A DNA stretch of 64,000 nt from Cynocephalus volans (taxonomy: Eukaryota; Chordata; Mammalia; Dermoptera; Cynocephalidae): the NCBI RefSeq assembly GCF_027409185.1, contig NC_084475.1:19116130-19180129 (forward strand), written 5' to 3'. The translations under genes were made by a program, and so were the position numbers. Shown piece after piece: positions 10,940-22,688 of the stretch (position 1 is the first letter of the stretch; the number at the start of each line of letters is the position of its first letter). The notes under the pieces were generated by a model. That model was given only the letters and a program-made list of their open reading frames with translations, was not told the DNA's origin and did no database searches.

Positions 10940-11080
10940 AGTTGGCAACTGGCAGGGGAATGACATCTGGGTTTTATCCCAACTCTGACCTAGTTAGCAG
11001 GTTGCTTTGGCCGCTGCTTTTAACTTGTCCAGGTCTCAATTTTCTCATCTGTGAGAAAAAGATGATCTGCAGCATCTTTT
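10940..11080 (+). mobile_element. MIR remnant
   Basis: The phrase tgggttttatcccaactctg, followed by a ccaggtctcaattttctcatctgtgag-type segment, follows the sense MIR consensus. It is short and diverged. Confidence 0.6.
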
Positions 11081-11119
11081 TAATTCTTCTAATAACAAAA
11101 CTGGCAGTATTTGCTACCA

Positions 11120-11320
11120 GTTGCTGAGCTCATATAAAGTACCGATACCAAGCTGGCTACTTTACCAATATTATCTAATGTAATCCTCATAGCAACCCCA
11201 CAAAAAAGATATCAGTGTTCCCATTTTACAGATGGGAAAACTGAGTGTGCAGGATCCCAGCAAGCAAGTGGTGAAGTAAGGATTTGAACCCAGGTCTGTC
11301 AGGCCTTGAACTCAGGTCTG
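11120..11320 (-). mobile_element. MIR remnant (antisense)
   Basis: Typical antisense MIR order: ttatctaatgtaatcctcat, cccattttacagatgggaaa, then aaggatttgaacccaggtct. Confidence 0.8.
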
Positions 11321-11559
11321 TTCACCTTGAGATCGGGCCTTCAGAGGTAACTCCAAAATTCTTATGACAGAGGAATTGCCTAAGAGGCCTGGATAGTTTG
11401 AGAATATAATCTGAGACCTAGAAGTCGGGAGGAGCCTTTGACCACCCCCTGCCATCCTGCTCCCCTTTCCAATTCCCTCAGAAGCCTTCAGAGTAGAATT
11501 TCCTCAAGATAAGTTCGCCGGGGCCAATATAAAGTCTCTTTTAGGGTGCTCAACCTCAC

Positions 11560-11760
11560 AGGTCACCAGAAAAATGGAAATTAAAACCACAATGAGGTAC
11601 ATTTCATACCCACTAGAATAGCTGAAATTAAAAAGACTAAATGTTGGAGAGAATGAGGTGCAAATAGTTCCCTCATACTGCTGCCAGGAGCATAAAATGA
11701 TGCAACCAACTTGGAAAATAATTTGAATGTTTCTTTTAAGTAAAGCAAACAGCTACCCTA
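11560..11760 (+). mobile_element. L1 ORF2 3' end fragment
   Basis: Sense L1 sequence, including aattaaaaccacaatgaggt and a ctcatactgctgccaggagc segment as in the end of ORF2. The frame is broken. Confidence 0.65.
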
Positions 11761-12551
11761 TGTGCACATCCATTCCTATGAGTACTGTCACTACTACTGG
11801 AAGGCCTGCAAATCCCAGACCTGCATATGCAAACCTTCCCCCCACCCCACCCCATCTTCGGAATCAAGGTCTGGTAACTGCCTGCTGGACAACTCCCCCT
11901 GAATGGACCAAGGGCACCTCTAACTCACCATGTCCAGAGATGGACACATCCCCACCCTCTCCAAGGCTCCTTCTCCTTTTCTGCCCTGTTGCCCACTTGG
12001 GCTGGTGTGCTGGCACTTAGAACAAATCCTTCCCCTTTCCAGCTCTTCTGTGTGTTCCAGAAGGGCTGACGCCAGCTGGCTGCATTTCCCAGGCTCCCTT
12101 GTGAACTGGTTCTGGCTACGCTGGAGGGTAGAGGAAAGGAGAAGCAGGGCCTTTCTCTTCCTCCCTTTCTGCTCTGAAACCTCTGGCAGTGGCTCCATCT
12201 CCATCCCCAGAGGCCCACAGTGGTTCTAGCCTCCTGTGTGTTCCCTCCCTGGACTCTCTTAAGGCAGCCTCCACCCTCTGTTCCTCCGCCTTAGAGATGG
12301 TAACAGCTTCCTGCCATTGCTAGTCTCTGGGTTGTCCACTGTTCTCTGGTTGGCCTCTCAGAGAGTTTCTTCCACTAGGAGGTAACCAATCCCTGCATTA
12401 ACTCCCTCTGTTTTAAATGCTATGCAGGGAGTGGTCTTGGTGTTCCTGCATAGACCCCAACAGATGCAGTAACCCCAACATCTACTTCCCTGGCCAGCAT
12501 CCTAGGCTCCTTTATCCTTTACCCCACTTAAATCATCCATCAACAAATTTT

Positions 12552-12832
12552 GCTGGCTGGCTGGGTAACTCAGTTGGTTAGAGCACAGCTTTATATACCA
12601 AGGTCAAGGGCCGGCCCGTGGCTCACTCGGGAGAGTGAGGTGCTGATAACACCAAGGCCACGGGTTCGGATCCCTATATAGGGATGGCCAGTTAGCTCAC
12701 TGGCTAAGCGTGGTGCTGACAACACCAAGCCAAAGGTTAAGATCCCCTTACCAATCATCTTTTAAAAATAAATAAATAAATAACACCAAGGTCAAGGGTT
12801 TGGATCCCTATATCGACCAGCAACAAAAAAAA
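12552..12832 (+). mobile_element. Older SINE monomer split by a SINE dimer
   Basis: The outer element starts gctggctggctgggtaactc and shows the tRNA-Ile-like cagttggttagagcacagct. Its B-box half resumes at 12799 (tttggatccctatatcgacc) and ends in an A run by 12832. The two halves are separated by the dimer at 12611-12784. Both junctions carry the same 14 bases, which were part of the monomer. Confidence 0.9.
12611..12784 (+). mobile_element. CYN-like SINE dimer inserted in a SINE monomer
   Basis: Left unit from ccggcccgtggctcactcgg to gttcggatccctatataggg; right unit from gatggccagttagctcactg to aagatccccttaccaatcat; tail ttttaaaaataaataaataa. The target-site duplication accaaggtcaaggg is perfect at 12597-12610 and 12785-12798. 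Confidence 0.93.
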
Positions 12833-13429
12833 CCCTTTTTTTTTTGCTTGTTTTACCTCTCAAATATTTCTCAAACCATCTCCTCCCCTCCAATTGCATT
12901 TCTGATTGTAAATTAATAATTCCCCTTCTGACTCCTACGTTAGTTGTGATTTTGGTTTCCCTGAGCTGCTCTTGCTAGACCTACACAACCCTGACAATTT
13001 CCAGTTTCTAGAAACTGCTCAACCCTGGCCTGGTTGAACCCACCAAGGAGAAGTCACATGGTGGGACTCCCAGAGCTACCATTTGGATTTTCTGTCCTCT
13101 GTGTACTTTTTCATGGATATATTTGGTGGCTTGGCTAAAAAATTAGCCAATAGGCCTTAAGTCCCTGTGCTGGCCATGGCCACTCACCTGCCTCCTCCTC
13201 CCCCTACCATTAAAAAAAAATGTCTCTCTAGAGAAACGAACCCACCATAAATGCCACTGGTGTGCATTGTCCTGTGTGTTTCAGAACAGCTCTCCCCAAC
13301 TGCTGACACGAGTCCTGCCTGAATCTTCACAGCGGCCGGTCCTCTCCCTCCACGCATCCCTGGCACTCACATATAGCTACCCTGCAGTCAGGCACCTGCC
13401 ACTAGACGCACAAGGGCCCCATCATAGTC

Positions 13430-13515
13430 TGTGTTTGCTCCCAGTTGCTCCACCCGGAGCTAGCACAGTGCCTGACCTTTAGTGGGTATTCAATACATAC
13501 ACACTGAATGAATAC
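13430..13515 (+). mobile_element. L2 LINE 3' end
   Basis: The phrase gctagcacagtgcctgacct followed by gggtattcaatacatac and a gaatgaat repeat is the conserved 3' end of L2. Confidence 0.65.
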
Positions 13516-14436
13516 ATTCACACTCACCAGCCCCTCCCATCACTCCGACGCCTCCCTCCATGTCCTGGTCCCAGAGCCTCCTGCAGTCATCCTCCCCCAC
13601 CCCAGTGCCCGGCAACCTCGGCACTCTTTTGCCTTGATCCACCTCTTCTCTGCACACACACCCCCAAAATATTCATCCTGCTCCTTTCTCCTGAGCAGGA
13701 CCTGAAGGTTCCTCAGGAAGTGCTTGCTGAGTAGCCCAGATGCTGACACCAAGAGCCTCTTCCCTTCCCAGGGGAAGGTGGTCCCGGGCTTCTGGCACAT
13801 GAAGTGCACTATTCCCCAAGGGTGACACCCCTTCCTATGACCCTGTGGCACCCAAAACAAACTGACTTGTCCAACAGATGTTTCTGGGTTACTATGCACT
13901 GGTGAGCAAATCAATCCTAAACTCTCCCCACAAAGGACTTCAGAGCATGCGGATAATGAACAAACAAATTTGCATAATTATTATTACTGATGATGACCAG
14001 GTAAGAGCAGGATGAGCTGAGGGAGAATACCTGGGCCTGGGGGTCTGGGAAAGCCCTTCTGAGGCCGTGACACCTGCGTTGAGGCTGGCAGAAAGAAGAG
14101 GAGCCAGCTCTGGAATGGCAAGGGAAGAGAGTTCCAGAAGGAAGGAACGGCGTGAGCAAAGTGCCGAGACAGGACTGGACTTGGCACATACGAGGAATTG
14201 GAGGGGAGGCCATTGGGAGGGATGAAGGTGTCTGACCTTCATAGGTGACAGGGCCAGACCATAAGTGAAGCAGCACAAGCCAGAAGCAGGTGAACGTTGA
14301 GAGGCAGGCTTGTCTCCACGGGTCCTCTGGCTGCATGGAATTCTCCAGAGTCCCCTGCAAATGTGTAGATGTCTCCTACTTCGTGATTTTCAATGTGATT
14401 TGGGCTTGCTTTATTTACTTATTTGTTTGTTTATTT

Positions 14437-14513
14437 ATTTTTGGTGGTTGGCCAGTGTGGGGATCCGAACCCGGGACCTTGGTGATACCGCACTACGCTC
14501 TAACCGGCCAGCC
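14437..14513 (-). mobile_element. tRNA-Ile-derived SINE monomer (antisense)
   Basis: The plus strand shows a T-rich leader (14409-14440) and then ttggtggttggccagtgtgg, the inverse B box gggatccgaacccgggac, and ctctaaccggccagccc, the inverse of the 5' end. Confidence 0.88.
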
Positions 14514-14689
14514 CTGCTTTGTTTTTTTTAATGTAACTTCCAGGCATCTTGACCTTGTAATGTTGAATTTACACACTAGGAAGTTTCTTTCCGTGAACAC
14601 TGTAAATTGCCATGCCGGTCTAACAAAGCGGGTTTGGAATTCCACTTTAGGGAGGTACAGAAAGGATAACTTTAAAACAGACTGACCCT

Positions 14690-15460
14690 CAGACACAGCT
14701 GGTGGGAGTGTAAAACGCAGCCACCGTGGAAAACAGTGTGGCTGTTCCTCAGAAAGCTACACATGGAGCTGCCATGTACATGCGCCCCCAAATGCAAGCA
14801 GGAATACACGCAGGTATGTGTACACCCATGTGCACAGCAGCACTGTTCACAGTAGTCAAAAGGTAGAAGCTGCCATCGTCCATGATGGATGGGTGAATAC
14901 ACACAACTGAATAGACATGCAATGGGATATCACTCAGCCACGAGAAGGGAGTGCTGACACACGCTCTAATACAGATGAACCTTGAAGACACTATGCTACG
15001 TGAGATAAGCCAGACACAAAAGGACAAATACGTTTTCCTCTCATATGACATATCTAGAACAGGCAAGGGCTGGCTGGTTAGCTCACTTGGTTTGAGCATG
15101 GTGTTGGTAACACCAAGGTCAAGGGTTCGGATCCCCTTATCAGCCAGCTGCCAAAATAATAATAATAATAATAAATAGAACAGGCAAATCCATAGAGACA
15201 GAAAGTAGATTAGAGGTTACCAGAGGCCAAGAGATTACTGTTTCATGGTTACAGAATTCCTGTTTGGGGTGGTGGAATAGTTTTGGAAATAGTGGTGATG
15301 GTCGTAAAAACACTATAAATATAATGAATGCCACTGAATTGTATACTTAAAGTGGTTAAAATGGCAAATTTTGCTATATTGTACCTCAATTTTAAAAATT
15401 AATAATGGGATATATTGCCAACCATTGAGCTGTACGCTTTAAATAGGTGAATTCTGTGGT
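14690..15460 (+). mobile_element. L1 3' end fragment interrupted by a SINE
   Basis: Sense L1 3' sequence: agctggtgggagtgtaaaac, then cactatgctacgtgagataa and ccagacacaaaaggacaaat. It continues after the SINE at 15067-15175 as tccatagagacagaaagtag and ends with gaattgtatacttaaagtgg. It has no coding capacity. Confidence 0.75.
15067..15175 (+). mobile_element. tRNA-Ile-derived SINE monomer with target-site duplication
   Basis: Starts gggctggctggttagctcac, has a B box gggttcggatcc and the end cagccagctgcc, then an (AAT)n tail. It is flanked by the 12-bp duplication tagaacaggcaa at 15055-15066 and 15176-15187 inside an L1 3' end. Confidence 0.93.
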
Positions 15461-16369
15461 ATGTGATTTCTATCTCAGTAAAGGGGTTTACAGAAACAAC
15501 AGGCTGGCTTCTATGGCACCAAAGATTCGTGCTCCTCCTCTGGGTTCCAGGGAGTGGCTGCTGGTCGGGATACATGTCTCAGCTTCCTTGGCATCTAGTG
15601 ACTAACTCTCTGCAGTGCATAGGAGGTGAGGTGATAGGTGTCACCCCCAAGCCGAAGACTCTAAGAATCCACTGTGCCCTCCTAGCCTCCTCTTTCTGGC
15701 AGATGACAAAGGACTCTGAGGTTCCAGAAGGTGGTGGAGACAGAGAGGAAGGATCCCCGCAGAGCCCATGTGAGGCCACCTCTCTTCTGCATGAGCAAGA
15801 AATAAATTCCTTTTGGGTTAGCCCCTGGAATACTGGGTTTATTTCTTTCGGTGGCCAGTGCCACCTTATTTGGCACACCTTCTCTGGCAGATCACGGGAA
15901 GGTAGCATGAGGTTTTGGGGCCCTGTGGTCGTGGGGGAGGCTGTGTCCTAGCATTTGGGACCTACTGCAAAGGGGGATTTGATATACCTGATATGGCTGG
16001 GGAAGGTGTCCTGCACAGATAGGGTGACAGTGCATCTTAGTTTGCCCAGGATAGTCCTGGTTTACACTTGTTAACCCCACTAATTGTTAATAGCACCCCC
16101 TTTCTCTCTTGGAAGTGTCCTGGTTTGGAAGATAAATTATATAGAGAAGAATTTTCCAGATAATTTAATTTTATCTTTTTAAGTTTAGAAAAAACAAACT
16201 AAAAGCCAACCAACCAGCCACCACCGAGACTCTTCCTGTAAGCATAAGGCAAGTTTTCACCTGCAGAATGGAACCTGCTTCCACGTGAGCCATGTCTTTG
16301 AAAGAGGCTCCTGGTCCTTAGGGGTGCCAGGGAAGGAAAGACAGCAGGAGCGTGTGCTACTGCAACACA

Positions 16370-16545
16370 GGCCCTGGAGTGTGCTCTGCTTAGGTTCAGG
16401 TCCCAGCTCCAGCACTTACTGGCTGGGTAACCGGACAACTCCACTAGCCTCAGTTTCCTTATCTGTCAAATGCGGAAGGTAACAGCACCAACTTCACAGA
16501 GTATGCAAGCATTAAATAGGATATAGCGTGTGAGTCCCTGAGCAC
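16370..16545 (+). mobile_element. MIR remnant
   Basis: The phrases tcccagctccagcacttact and gcctcagtttccttatctgt, followed by a declining tail, match the sense MIR core. Confidence 0.8.
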
Positions 16546-17072
16546 AGCCCCTAGCTATTATAGAACTGTGACATTTATTAGAATGACGTCCTAAGCAGTT
16601 GCCCACGGGAGTTTAGGGCCAGAGTCTCCTGAGCTGGGAGAGACTGTGGAAAGGCAATGGACGGGGTTTGTGTAGAAAAGAGTTGCCATAGTAAGCATGA
16701 GACTGCTCTTCCAAGGAAGGGGGAAATCTGGATTTGGGGAGGGTTCCCAACATTCCCTGATAAGAATGGCTCACTGTGCCTCAACTCTTGGTCTATGCTG
16801 AGCACTCTTTCGTTGTAGGAGTTTGGAATTTTGCTACATGTTGGGGAGAGGGTGTCTTCGTGACCAGCCCCCAATGAGAACCCCGGGCACTGAAGTCTCT
16901 CACGAGCTTCACTGGTTGGCAACAGCTCACATGTTGTCAAATGCATCCCGTGTGACACTCCGGGGAGAGGACTATTAGAATCTGGTTGAAGAGGCTTTGC
17001 TTGAAGGGGCAAAGCAAGGCATGTTGATCAGCCTAAAAATAAAAATTGACTTTCAGCTTTCTTTATTTCTAG

Positions 17073-17442
17073 GTGTAGTAGATTGAATGTCCCCCCAAAA
17101 CTCACTGAAGCTTGAATTGTGTCCCCCAAGTTTCTGTGACTGCTAAGAGGGTGGGAAATCCTATTATGGTCATTGAAAGGAGGTGCCTTGATTAGGTGAT
17201 TGTAGGACCCTGCAGTAGTGAATGGATTAAAAATGGTGGTCATGGGCGTCATTCTGAGGGTTTTAAGAAAAGAGGAGAGTCTGTCTCTGCTTCCACCATC
17301 CTGCAATGTGAGACCCCTCGGTCACTGTCGCCACCATCAGATGGACTTTGGACTTCCCAGCCTCAGAAACTGCAAGCAATAAATTTCGTTTTCTTTATAA
17401 ATCTAGTTTTTTGTTATAAGCAACAGAAATGGACTAAGACAC
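17073..17442 (+). mobile_element. ERVL-MaLR solo LTR (MST/MLT-like)
   Basis: Starts tagtagattgaatgtccccc. It contains cttcccagcctcagaaactg, an aataaa poly(A) signal at about 17380, and ends gttataagcaacagaaatgg actaagaca. This layout is that of old mammalian MaLR LTRs. No internal region is present. Confidence 0.7.
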
Positions 17443-17951
17443 TAGGTACGCAGACAGCATCACTTCTGCCCCCCATCTTTAATCCCATCCTCGAGGCCTC
17501 TTTAACACTCACCCCTTCTCTGATACTGACCCCACCTTTCTGCAGGCTCTGAGTTGGACTTATTTGTCTCACGTTTTTGTTTTGCTAGTTTAACTGGAAA
17601 AGGAATGTTCCTCCCAGTTGTTATGGAATGAAAATGCACAGAATTATTTTGCTTCTGAATGTCTGGGTTTTTTTTTTTTTTCATAATCAATTTGTTTCTT
17701 GAAGAAAAGCTGCTATTAGAGCTAAATGCTTCCCTCAAATCAAAGCAGCGCCTTTCACCACAAGATGAGTCACGGCAAGAGATAATAGGGTGAGCCGTGG
17801 ATCAGCTCAAAGGCTAAAGATAGACCTAGTCATACATGAACCTTAAAATCTTAAAGCAAAACCTATGGTAACAGCAAATCACCAGTAATAAAAGTTGATG
17901 CTAATAAAATATCTGTAACCCCACTGTTTTGGTTTGATTTTTCAGTTTTAC

Positions 17952-18044
17952 TTTTTCTGGCAGCTGGCAGGTGTGGGGATCCAAACCCTTTACCTTGCTG
18001 TTGGAACACTGCACTCTAACCAACTGAGCTAGCTGGCCAGCCCT
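17952..18044 (-). mobile_element. tRNA-Ile-derived SINE monomer (antisense)
   Basis: The plus strand reads ttttctggcagctggcaggt, then the inverse B box ggggatccaaaccctt, then ctctaaccaactgagctagc and tggccagccc. It is a fairly complete monomer. Confidence 0.9.
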
Positions 18045-19188
18045 TGAATTTTTAGTTAGGTCAGGTAAAAGCATCTATTAATAGGAGGGAAAAGACAGGG
18101 ATCCTACTGTGTGTTGTAACCAGTCTCGAGTTCTTCCATCAGCTCTGAAGAATTCTACCAGTCCTGTGCCCCCACCCCACCCCCACGTCTCTTCAAGTTT
18201 CATCCTGCCGTGTCTGTGGGGCACTCCCTCTGTTGGTGGGTGTTGTGACCTGTGAGCCAGGCTGTCCCCAGCTGTCCCCTTCACTTTTCTTTCACAGAAT
18301 GAACAAGACTGAGAGGGAAATAATGGTGTCTGGTAGTGTCCCTAACAATCTGCTTATCCCATATGTGAGCCTATAAACTGATTTAAAATTGTTTGCAAAG
18401 ATTGACAAAACTTGGGGGATTGTTGAAACCAGATCATGAACACATGGCATTTGTTATGCCATTCTCTGCATTTTTGTGTATGTTTGAAAATTTCCAAAAT
18501 GAGACGTCTTTTTCTTTAAGTCACAAGTGACCTAAATACATAAATGACATGGGTAGCAATCATCTGGCATGTCGTTTGCTAAGATCCCAAGTGTGGCCTG
18601 CAGGTTGTGTGGGTACAAATGACAAGTCAGGTCATTTGCACTGGAAGTTTGTGTATTATTATGATTATATGCCACTGAACCGTTTCCCCATATATTTCAC
18701 CATATAGAAAAAACAATCTAAGTATTTCTGCAGTCATTGGTATTGAATGGATGGTATTTAATGTCTTGCAACGCAGACATTGGTGCAAGCTTGGTTCCTC
18801 ACAATTCTTCCGGCTGTCCCCGGAATAACAAACTTGCACATGGACCAGGAGGTGAGCAACTGTTCAAATACACCACTAAAGAATTTTCATATGGTGACTT
18901 AAATACAAGACTTTTGGTTGAAGTTTCAGTTATGATGGGACCGTCTTTCCCAGCATGAGATGGGGGGAAGGCGGGGAGAGGAAGGAGAAACCTGCAGAAC
19001 AAGAGACATAAGAGACATACCCAACTGCAGTGTATGGATCTTAAGGAGATCCTGGTTCCAACCAGCAGCCACAAAAGAGCATCTTTGAGTCAACCAGGAA
19101 TATCAGAACACTCACTAGGTATTTGACATTAGTGAATTCTAAGTATGTTTTTAAGGTGTGATGAAGGTATACCAGAAATGTTTTTAAA

Positions 19189-19354
19189 GGGGCTGGTCCG
19201 TGGCTCACTTGGGAGAGTACGGTGCTGACGACACCAAGGCCACGGGTTCGGCTCCGATATAGGGGTGGCCTGTGGCTCACTTGGGAGAGTGTGGTGCTGA
19301 CAACACCAAGTCAAGGGTTAAGATCCCCTTAATGGTCATCTTAAAAAAAAAAAA
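19189..19354 (+). mobile_element. CYN-like SINE dimer with target-site duplication
   Basis: Starts ggggctggtccgtggctcac, the B box region is gccacgggttcggctccgat, and the right unit ends aagatccccttaatggtcat, with an A13 tail. The 15-bp duplication agaaatgtttttaaa flanks it at 19174-19188 and 19355-19369. Confidence 0.93.
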
Positions 19355-19821
19355 AGAAATGTTTTTAAAATAGTTCTTATTTTCTAGACATAAGTACTGA
19401 ATTGTTTACAGATGAAACTGTTTACCGCCTGGCATCTTCCCTTCCAAATAATCTCAGGCAAGGAGGTTGGGGGAGAAGATGCGGACGTGGAAGAAAGACT
19501 GGCCATGAATTGCTCACATGGAAGCTGCGAGATGGGGGCACAGTCTATTGCACTACATTTGTATATGCTGGAAACACTCCACGATAAAAGCTGGAGGCAT
19601 GTGCTGAATGAATGAAGGGGACGTGGCTGCATGCTCCTGCCCTACGTTCACTTTCTCTGCCTCGTCTCTGCTGCACCCCACGCTCGCCTCAAAGCACCCA
19701 GGAGTCTGTTCTCTTGGGGACAAAGGGTGCCCCCCACACCCCCATTCTTGAGCTAGAAAGCGGCAGTTCTGAAGGTTGGATACAGCCACACAGAGAGCCA
19801 GCGTTGTCTTTGATAATACTG

Positions 19822-19827
19822 TTTATT
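19822..19827 (-). terminator. TIMP2: Distal poly(A) signal of TIMP2
   Basis: AATAAA on the minus strand, in the context acaataaacagtattatcaa. Cleavage is expected 10-25 bases further left, near 19800-19808. It is about 2.67 kb past the stop codon, as required for the long transcript. Confidence 0.7.
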
Positions 19828-22396
19828 GTCCATTGCCCGAGCGATCACTCGAGAATGATACAAAAGCATCAGAGACATGCGCAGTCTGCTTGTCGACTAT
19901 CAACGCCTTTCACGTGTTCCCAGCACAGGAAGGTCTCAGACTTCGTATTCTACATGGCTCCCCCCTCCCCCCCCAAATCCAAACAAAAACAAAATCAACA
20001 AAGCTTTAAATTATGGCGGCAAGTCCGATATTTCTTAATACTTATCAAGCAAAGATCTGAAAATAACTACAATGTAAACTTTAAATATTTTGAGTTGCTT
20101 GCATGATGAATAGAGGAAGAAAAGCAGTGCTTAGAATATAACACATAAATTAAACAATGCCAAATGGAGATCCTCCTTAAACTATATATATATTGCAATT
20201 CTTCACTGTGAGGGCATTTGAGTGGCTTTGTCTCTTGGCTGCCACGGGGCACTTCATCTTGATCTGTTTGCTGTTGTCTGCTCAGCATGATGAGAAACCA
20301 GTGTGCATGGATCGAATATAAAGGCCATCTTTTAGAACCAGCCTACTCACAGATCCTTTACTTTGTAATCACTTGAACCAGAGAACGAAAAATTAGAGAC
20401 AGAAAAAGCAAATGTACTCAAAGAACGGAAGAAAAGATCTGAGGGATCCACCGTCACAGGCTAGCTTCCACGACACTTTCCACACTGGGCCACACGCTTC
20501 CATGATGCAGAAAACTTTTTTAAAAGTGCAAGTCTAACACCTACCAAGGGTAATAACACAGCACAGGAATGATTACAGCGGATGTTGAAAACAAACCGAG
20601 ACATTTTAAAAATCAGCAGAAACAGGAATAAATGTTACATATGGTATCACCATACAGGAAGCAAACGGGGTTGGGGTGTTATATTGATTGGAGGGGTCTG
20701 GTGGTGGTATATACTGAAATCACATGGACTGGTCCATTATGACATCTTACCAACTTTATGTCACTCTACAGCATGAAAACGCCCTTGGGGCAGGGGCCGA
20801 TTCTTGGATATTCCCCCAGTCTGCTCTAGAAAGGGAGGTCATGAAGGTCTCTGCTAACCAGGTCCCAGGCGGGCATGGGGGCTGCATGCCACTCGGGGGT
20901 CAGGAGTCTCACAGTAGCTTTGGGGTCACTGCAGAATAGAACAGGCTTAGAAGATGGTGACTTTGGAAGCATTTTGCAGATGGATCACTTGCAGGCTGCC
21001 AGACTTCAGTCTCATTGTGTGTGTGTGTGCGTGCGCGTGCATGGATGTGTATGTTTGCGTAATGTGCATGTACGTCCTTGGGACAAGTTCATCTTTACAA
21101 CACAGGTAGGAAGAAAAAAGATATTACTGTTATTGAAAAAGTTCTGCCTATCAACCCCCATTATGCTGGCATCAGAAAATCATTTTTAGGGAACAAATAG
21201 GTTCCCTATGAAGCTTCTTAACTGGGTAGTATTTGTAATATAAGAAATATAAGCAGAGGTTGGTATACCTGCCCCTCAGGTTCACATGTTATCTGAGAAG
21301 TCATCTTTAGAAAAACGAGATGTCTCTTAAAGAAGGCCACAATGTCCTGGAGGCCCAGAAAGAAGTGTCACCAATTTACCTACCTCCAAAATTGTTCCCT
21401 TCCTAGTTTGGGCTTCTTAATATGCTTTAGCTAACTTCACTTGCAGAAATCCATGTGCAGAACAGTGGTTGTCAGTCTTTGAGGGAGATTACACTAAACC
21501 TGTCAGGGCACAACAGGACCCAGCTTTTTATGTTCTCAGGATGTGCAACCAGGGTGCAAAGCCAGTCCCTGCCGCTGGCTGCACACAACCTAGGTAACGC
21601 CAAGCCGTGCAACTCAGTCTGGAGGCCTGATGCAGAATGGAAGGAAGCAGGAACAGCGGCGGAAGCTCGAAATGAACTTGAAGGGCAGCAAACACCCCAG
21701 CCACCTGCCCTCGGGACAGCAGATTCCCACCAGGGCGTGGGAAATGTGGGGCCGGGGTTGGGGGGAGGGAACGGGACTGAAATGACTTGGCTGGGCTGAA
21801 CGTGGTTTCTCACTCCCACATCTGCATGGCCCTGGAAGGAAGCTCCCACTGGAATTCTGTAGATTAACAGGATTAATTGGGGCTCCTATAAGACGCCATA
21901 GTTCCAGGGCCAGTCCAGGACGTGGGGAGTCACAGGTGCTGGGAGTCCATGGTGGGCACAGGGGAGGTGGGGGGCACCTGTAAGGGGCAGGGATTGCCAA
22001 CCTTGGGCCAAAGGTATGGCAGCTGCAGAAAACAAGGGACATGCCCCTCTCACGATGAAAGGGACCTGGTAGGCCTGCTACACAGTCTTGCAACGACCCT
22101 CGAAAGTTTCTGCAAAATGTACATTTCCAGGCTCTGCCCAAGCCAGGCCAGGAAGACCCCAAAGTTGTGCCTGCTCAGCATTTGTAACCTGGGAGCAAAG
22201 TCTGAGTGTCCTACCCCTGCCCACACCAAGGATTGAAGACCGAGACACACAGTGCCCAGGCTGGCAAAGGGAACACGGCATGAGGACCCTGCGCCCACCT
22301 CTCCCTCCAGACCCACAACCATGTTTGAAAGGAAAATGGGGGGGTTGGGGGGGTGGGTGCAGAATCACACTAATTTGGACCCACTTGGACGACTGT

Positions 22397-22402
22397 TTTA
22401 TT
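22397..22402 (-). terminator. TIMP2: Proximal poly(A) signal of TIMP2
   Basis: AATAAA on the minus strand (in gcatgaataaaacagtcgtc), 89 bases after the stop codon. It would produce the short transcript of about 1 kb known in human. Confidence 0.65.
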
Positions 22403-22490
22403 CATGCTGTTTCCAGGAAGGGATGTCAGAGCTGGACCAGTCTCAACCCTTGGAGGCTTTTCGATTGGCCACAGGGTGCTGTCAGCCTGC

Positions 22491-22688
22491 TTACGGGTCC
22501 TCAATGTCGAGAAATTCCTGCTTGGGGGGCGCCGCTCCACGGTACCACGCGCAGGAGCCGTCGCTTCTCTTGATGCAGGCGAAGAACTTGGCCTGGTGAC
22601 CGTTGATGTTCTTCTCCGTGACCCAGTCCATCCAGAGGCACTCATCCGGGGCGGAGATGTAGCATGGGATCATGGGGCAGCGTGTGAT
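22491..22688 (-). CDS. TIMP2: TIMP2 exon 5, coding part (C-terminal domain)
   Basis: TIMP-2 is a secreted inhibitor of matrix metalloproteinases. Its C-terminal domain binds the hemopexin domain of proMMP-2 in the MT1-MMP/TIMP-2/proMMP-2 complex. This exon encodes the last 65 residues, from [10 protein letters not shown] to the acidic tail EFLDIEDP, then a stop. The cysteines of the C-terminal disulphide knot are present (CPMIPC, DEC, FAC, GSC). The acceptor AG is at 22690-22689 and the phase is 0, continuous with the exon 4 end CECK. The residue after CYIS is Ala where I recall Ser in human. The longer ORF start at 22673 is only an internal Met. Confidence 0.98.
   Translation of the reverse strand: MTRCPMIPCYISAPDECLWMDWVTEKNINGHQAKFFACIKRSDGSCAWYRGAAPPKQEFLDIEDP

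Larger units (their letters stand above)
10420..19800. other. Intergenic interval between USP36 and the TIMP2 3' end
   Basis: I see no protein-coding exon here. Contents recognised: MIR remnants near 10940-11310, an L1 3' fragment at 11560-11760, a nested SINE pair at 12552-12832, an L2 3' end at about 13430-13515, an antisense SINE monomer at 14437, an L1 3' fragment at 14690-15460 carrying a SINE, a MIR at 16370-16545, a MaLR LTR at 17073-17442, an antisense SINE at 17952, and a SINE dimer at 19189. At 12835-14400, 15470-16340 and 18050-19170 I see nothing specific. Confidence 0.75.
19803..22490 (-). other. TIMP2: TIMP2 3' UTR (long form)
   Basis: This is downstream of the TIMP2 stop codon (22493-22491). 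Human TIMP2 makes transcripts of about 1.0 and 3.5 kb that differ in 3' UTR length. A stretch of about 2.7 kb to the distal signal at 19827-19822 fits the long form. It includes a GT-rich run near 21017-21060 and short AT-rich patches, but no SINE or LINE insertion that I can recognise. That is unlike the surrounding sequence and fits selection on the transcript. The boundary at 19803 is inferred from the poly(A) signal. Confidence 0.75.
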
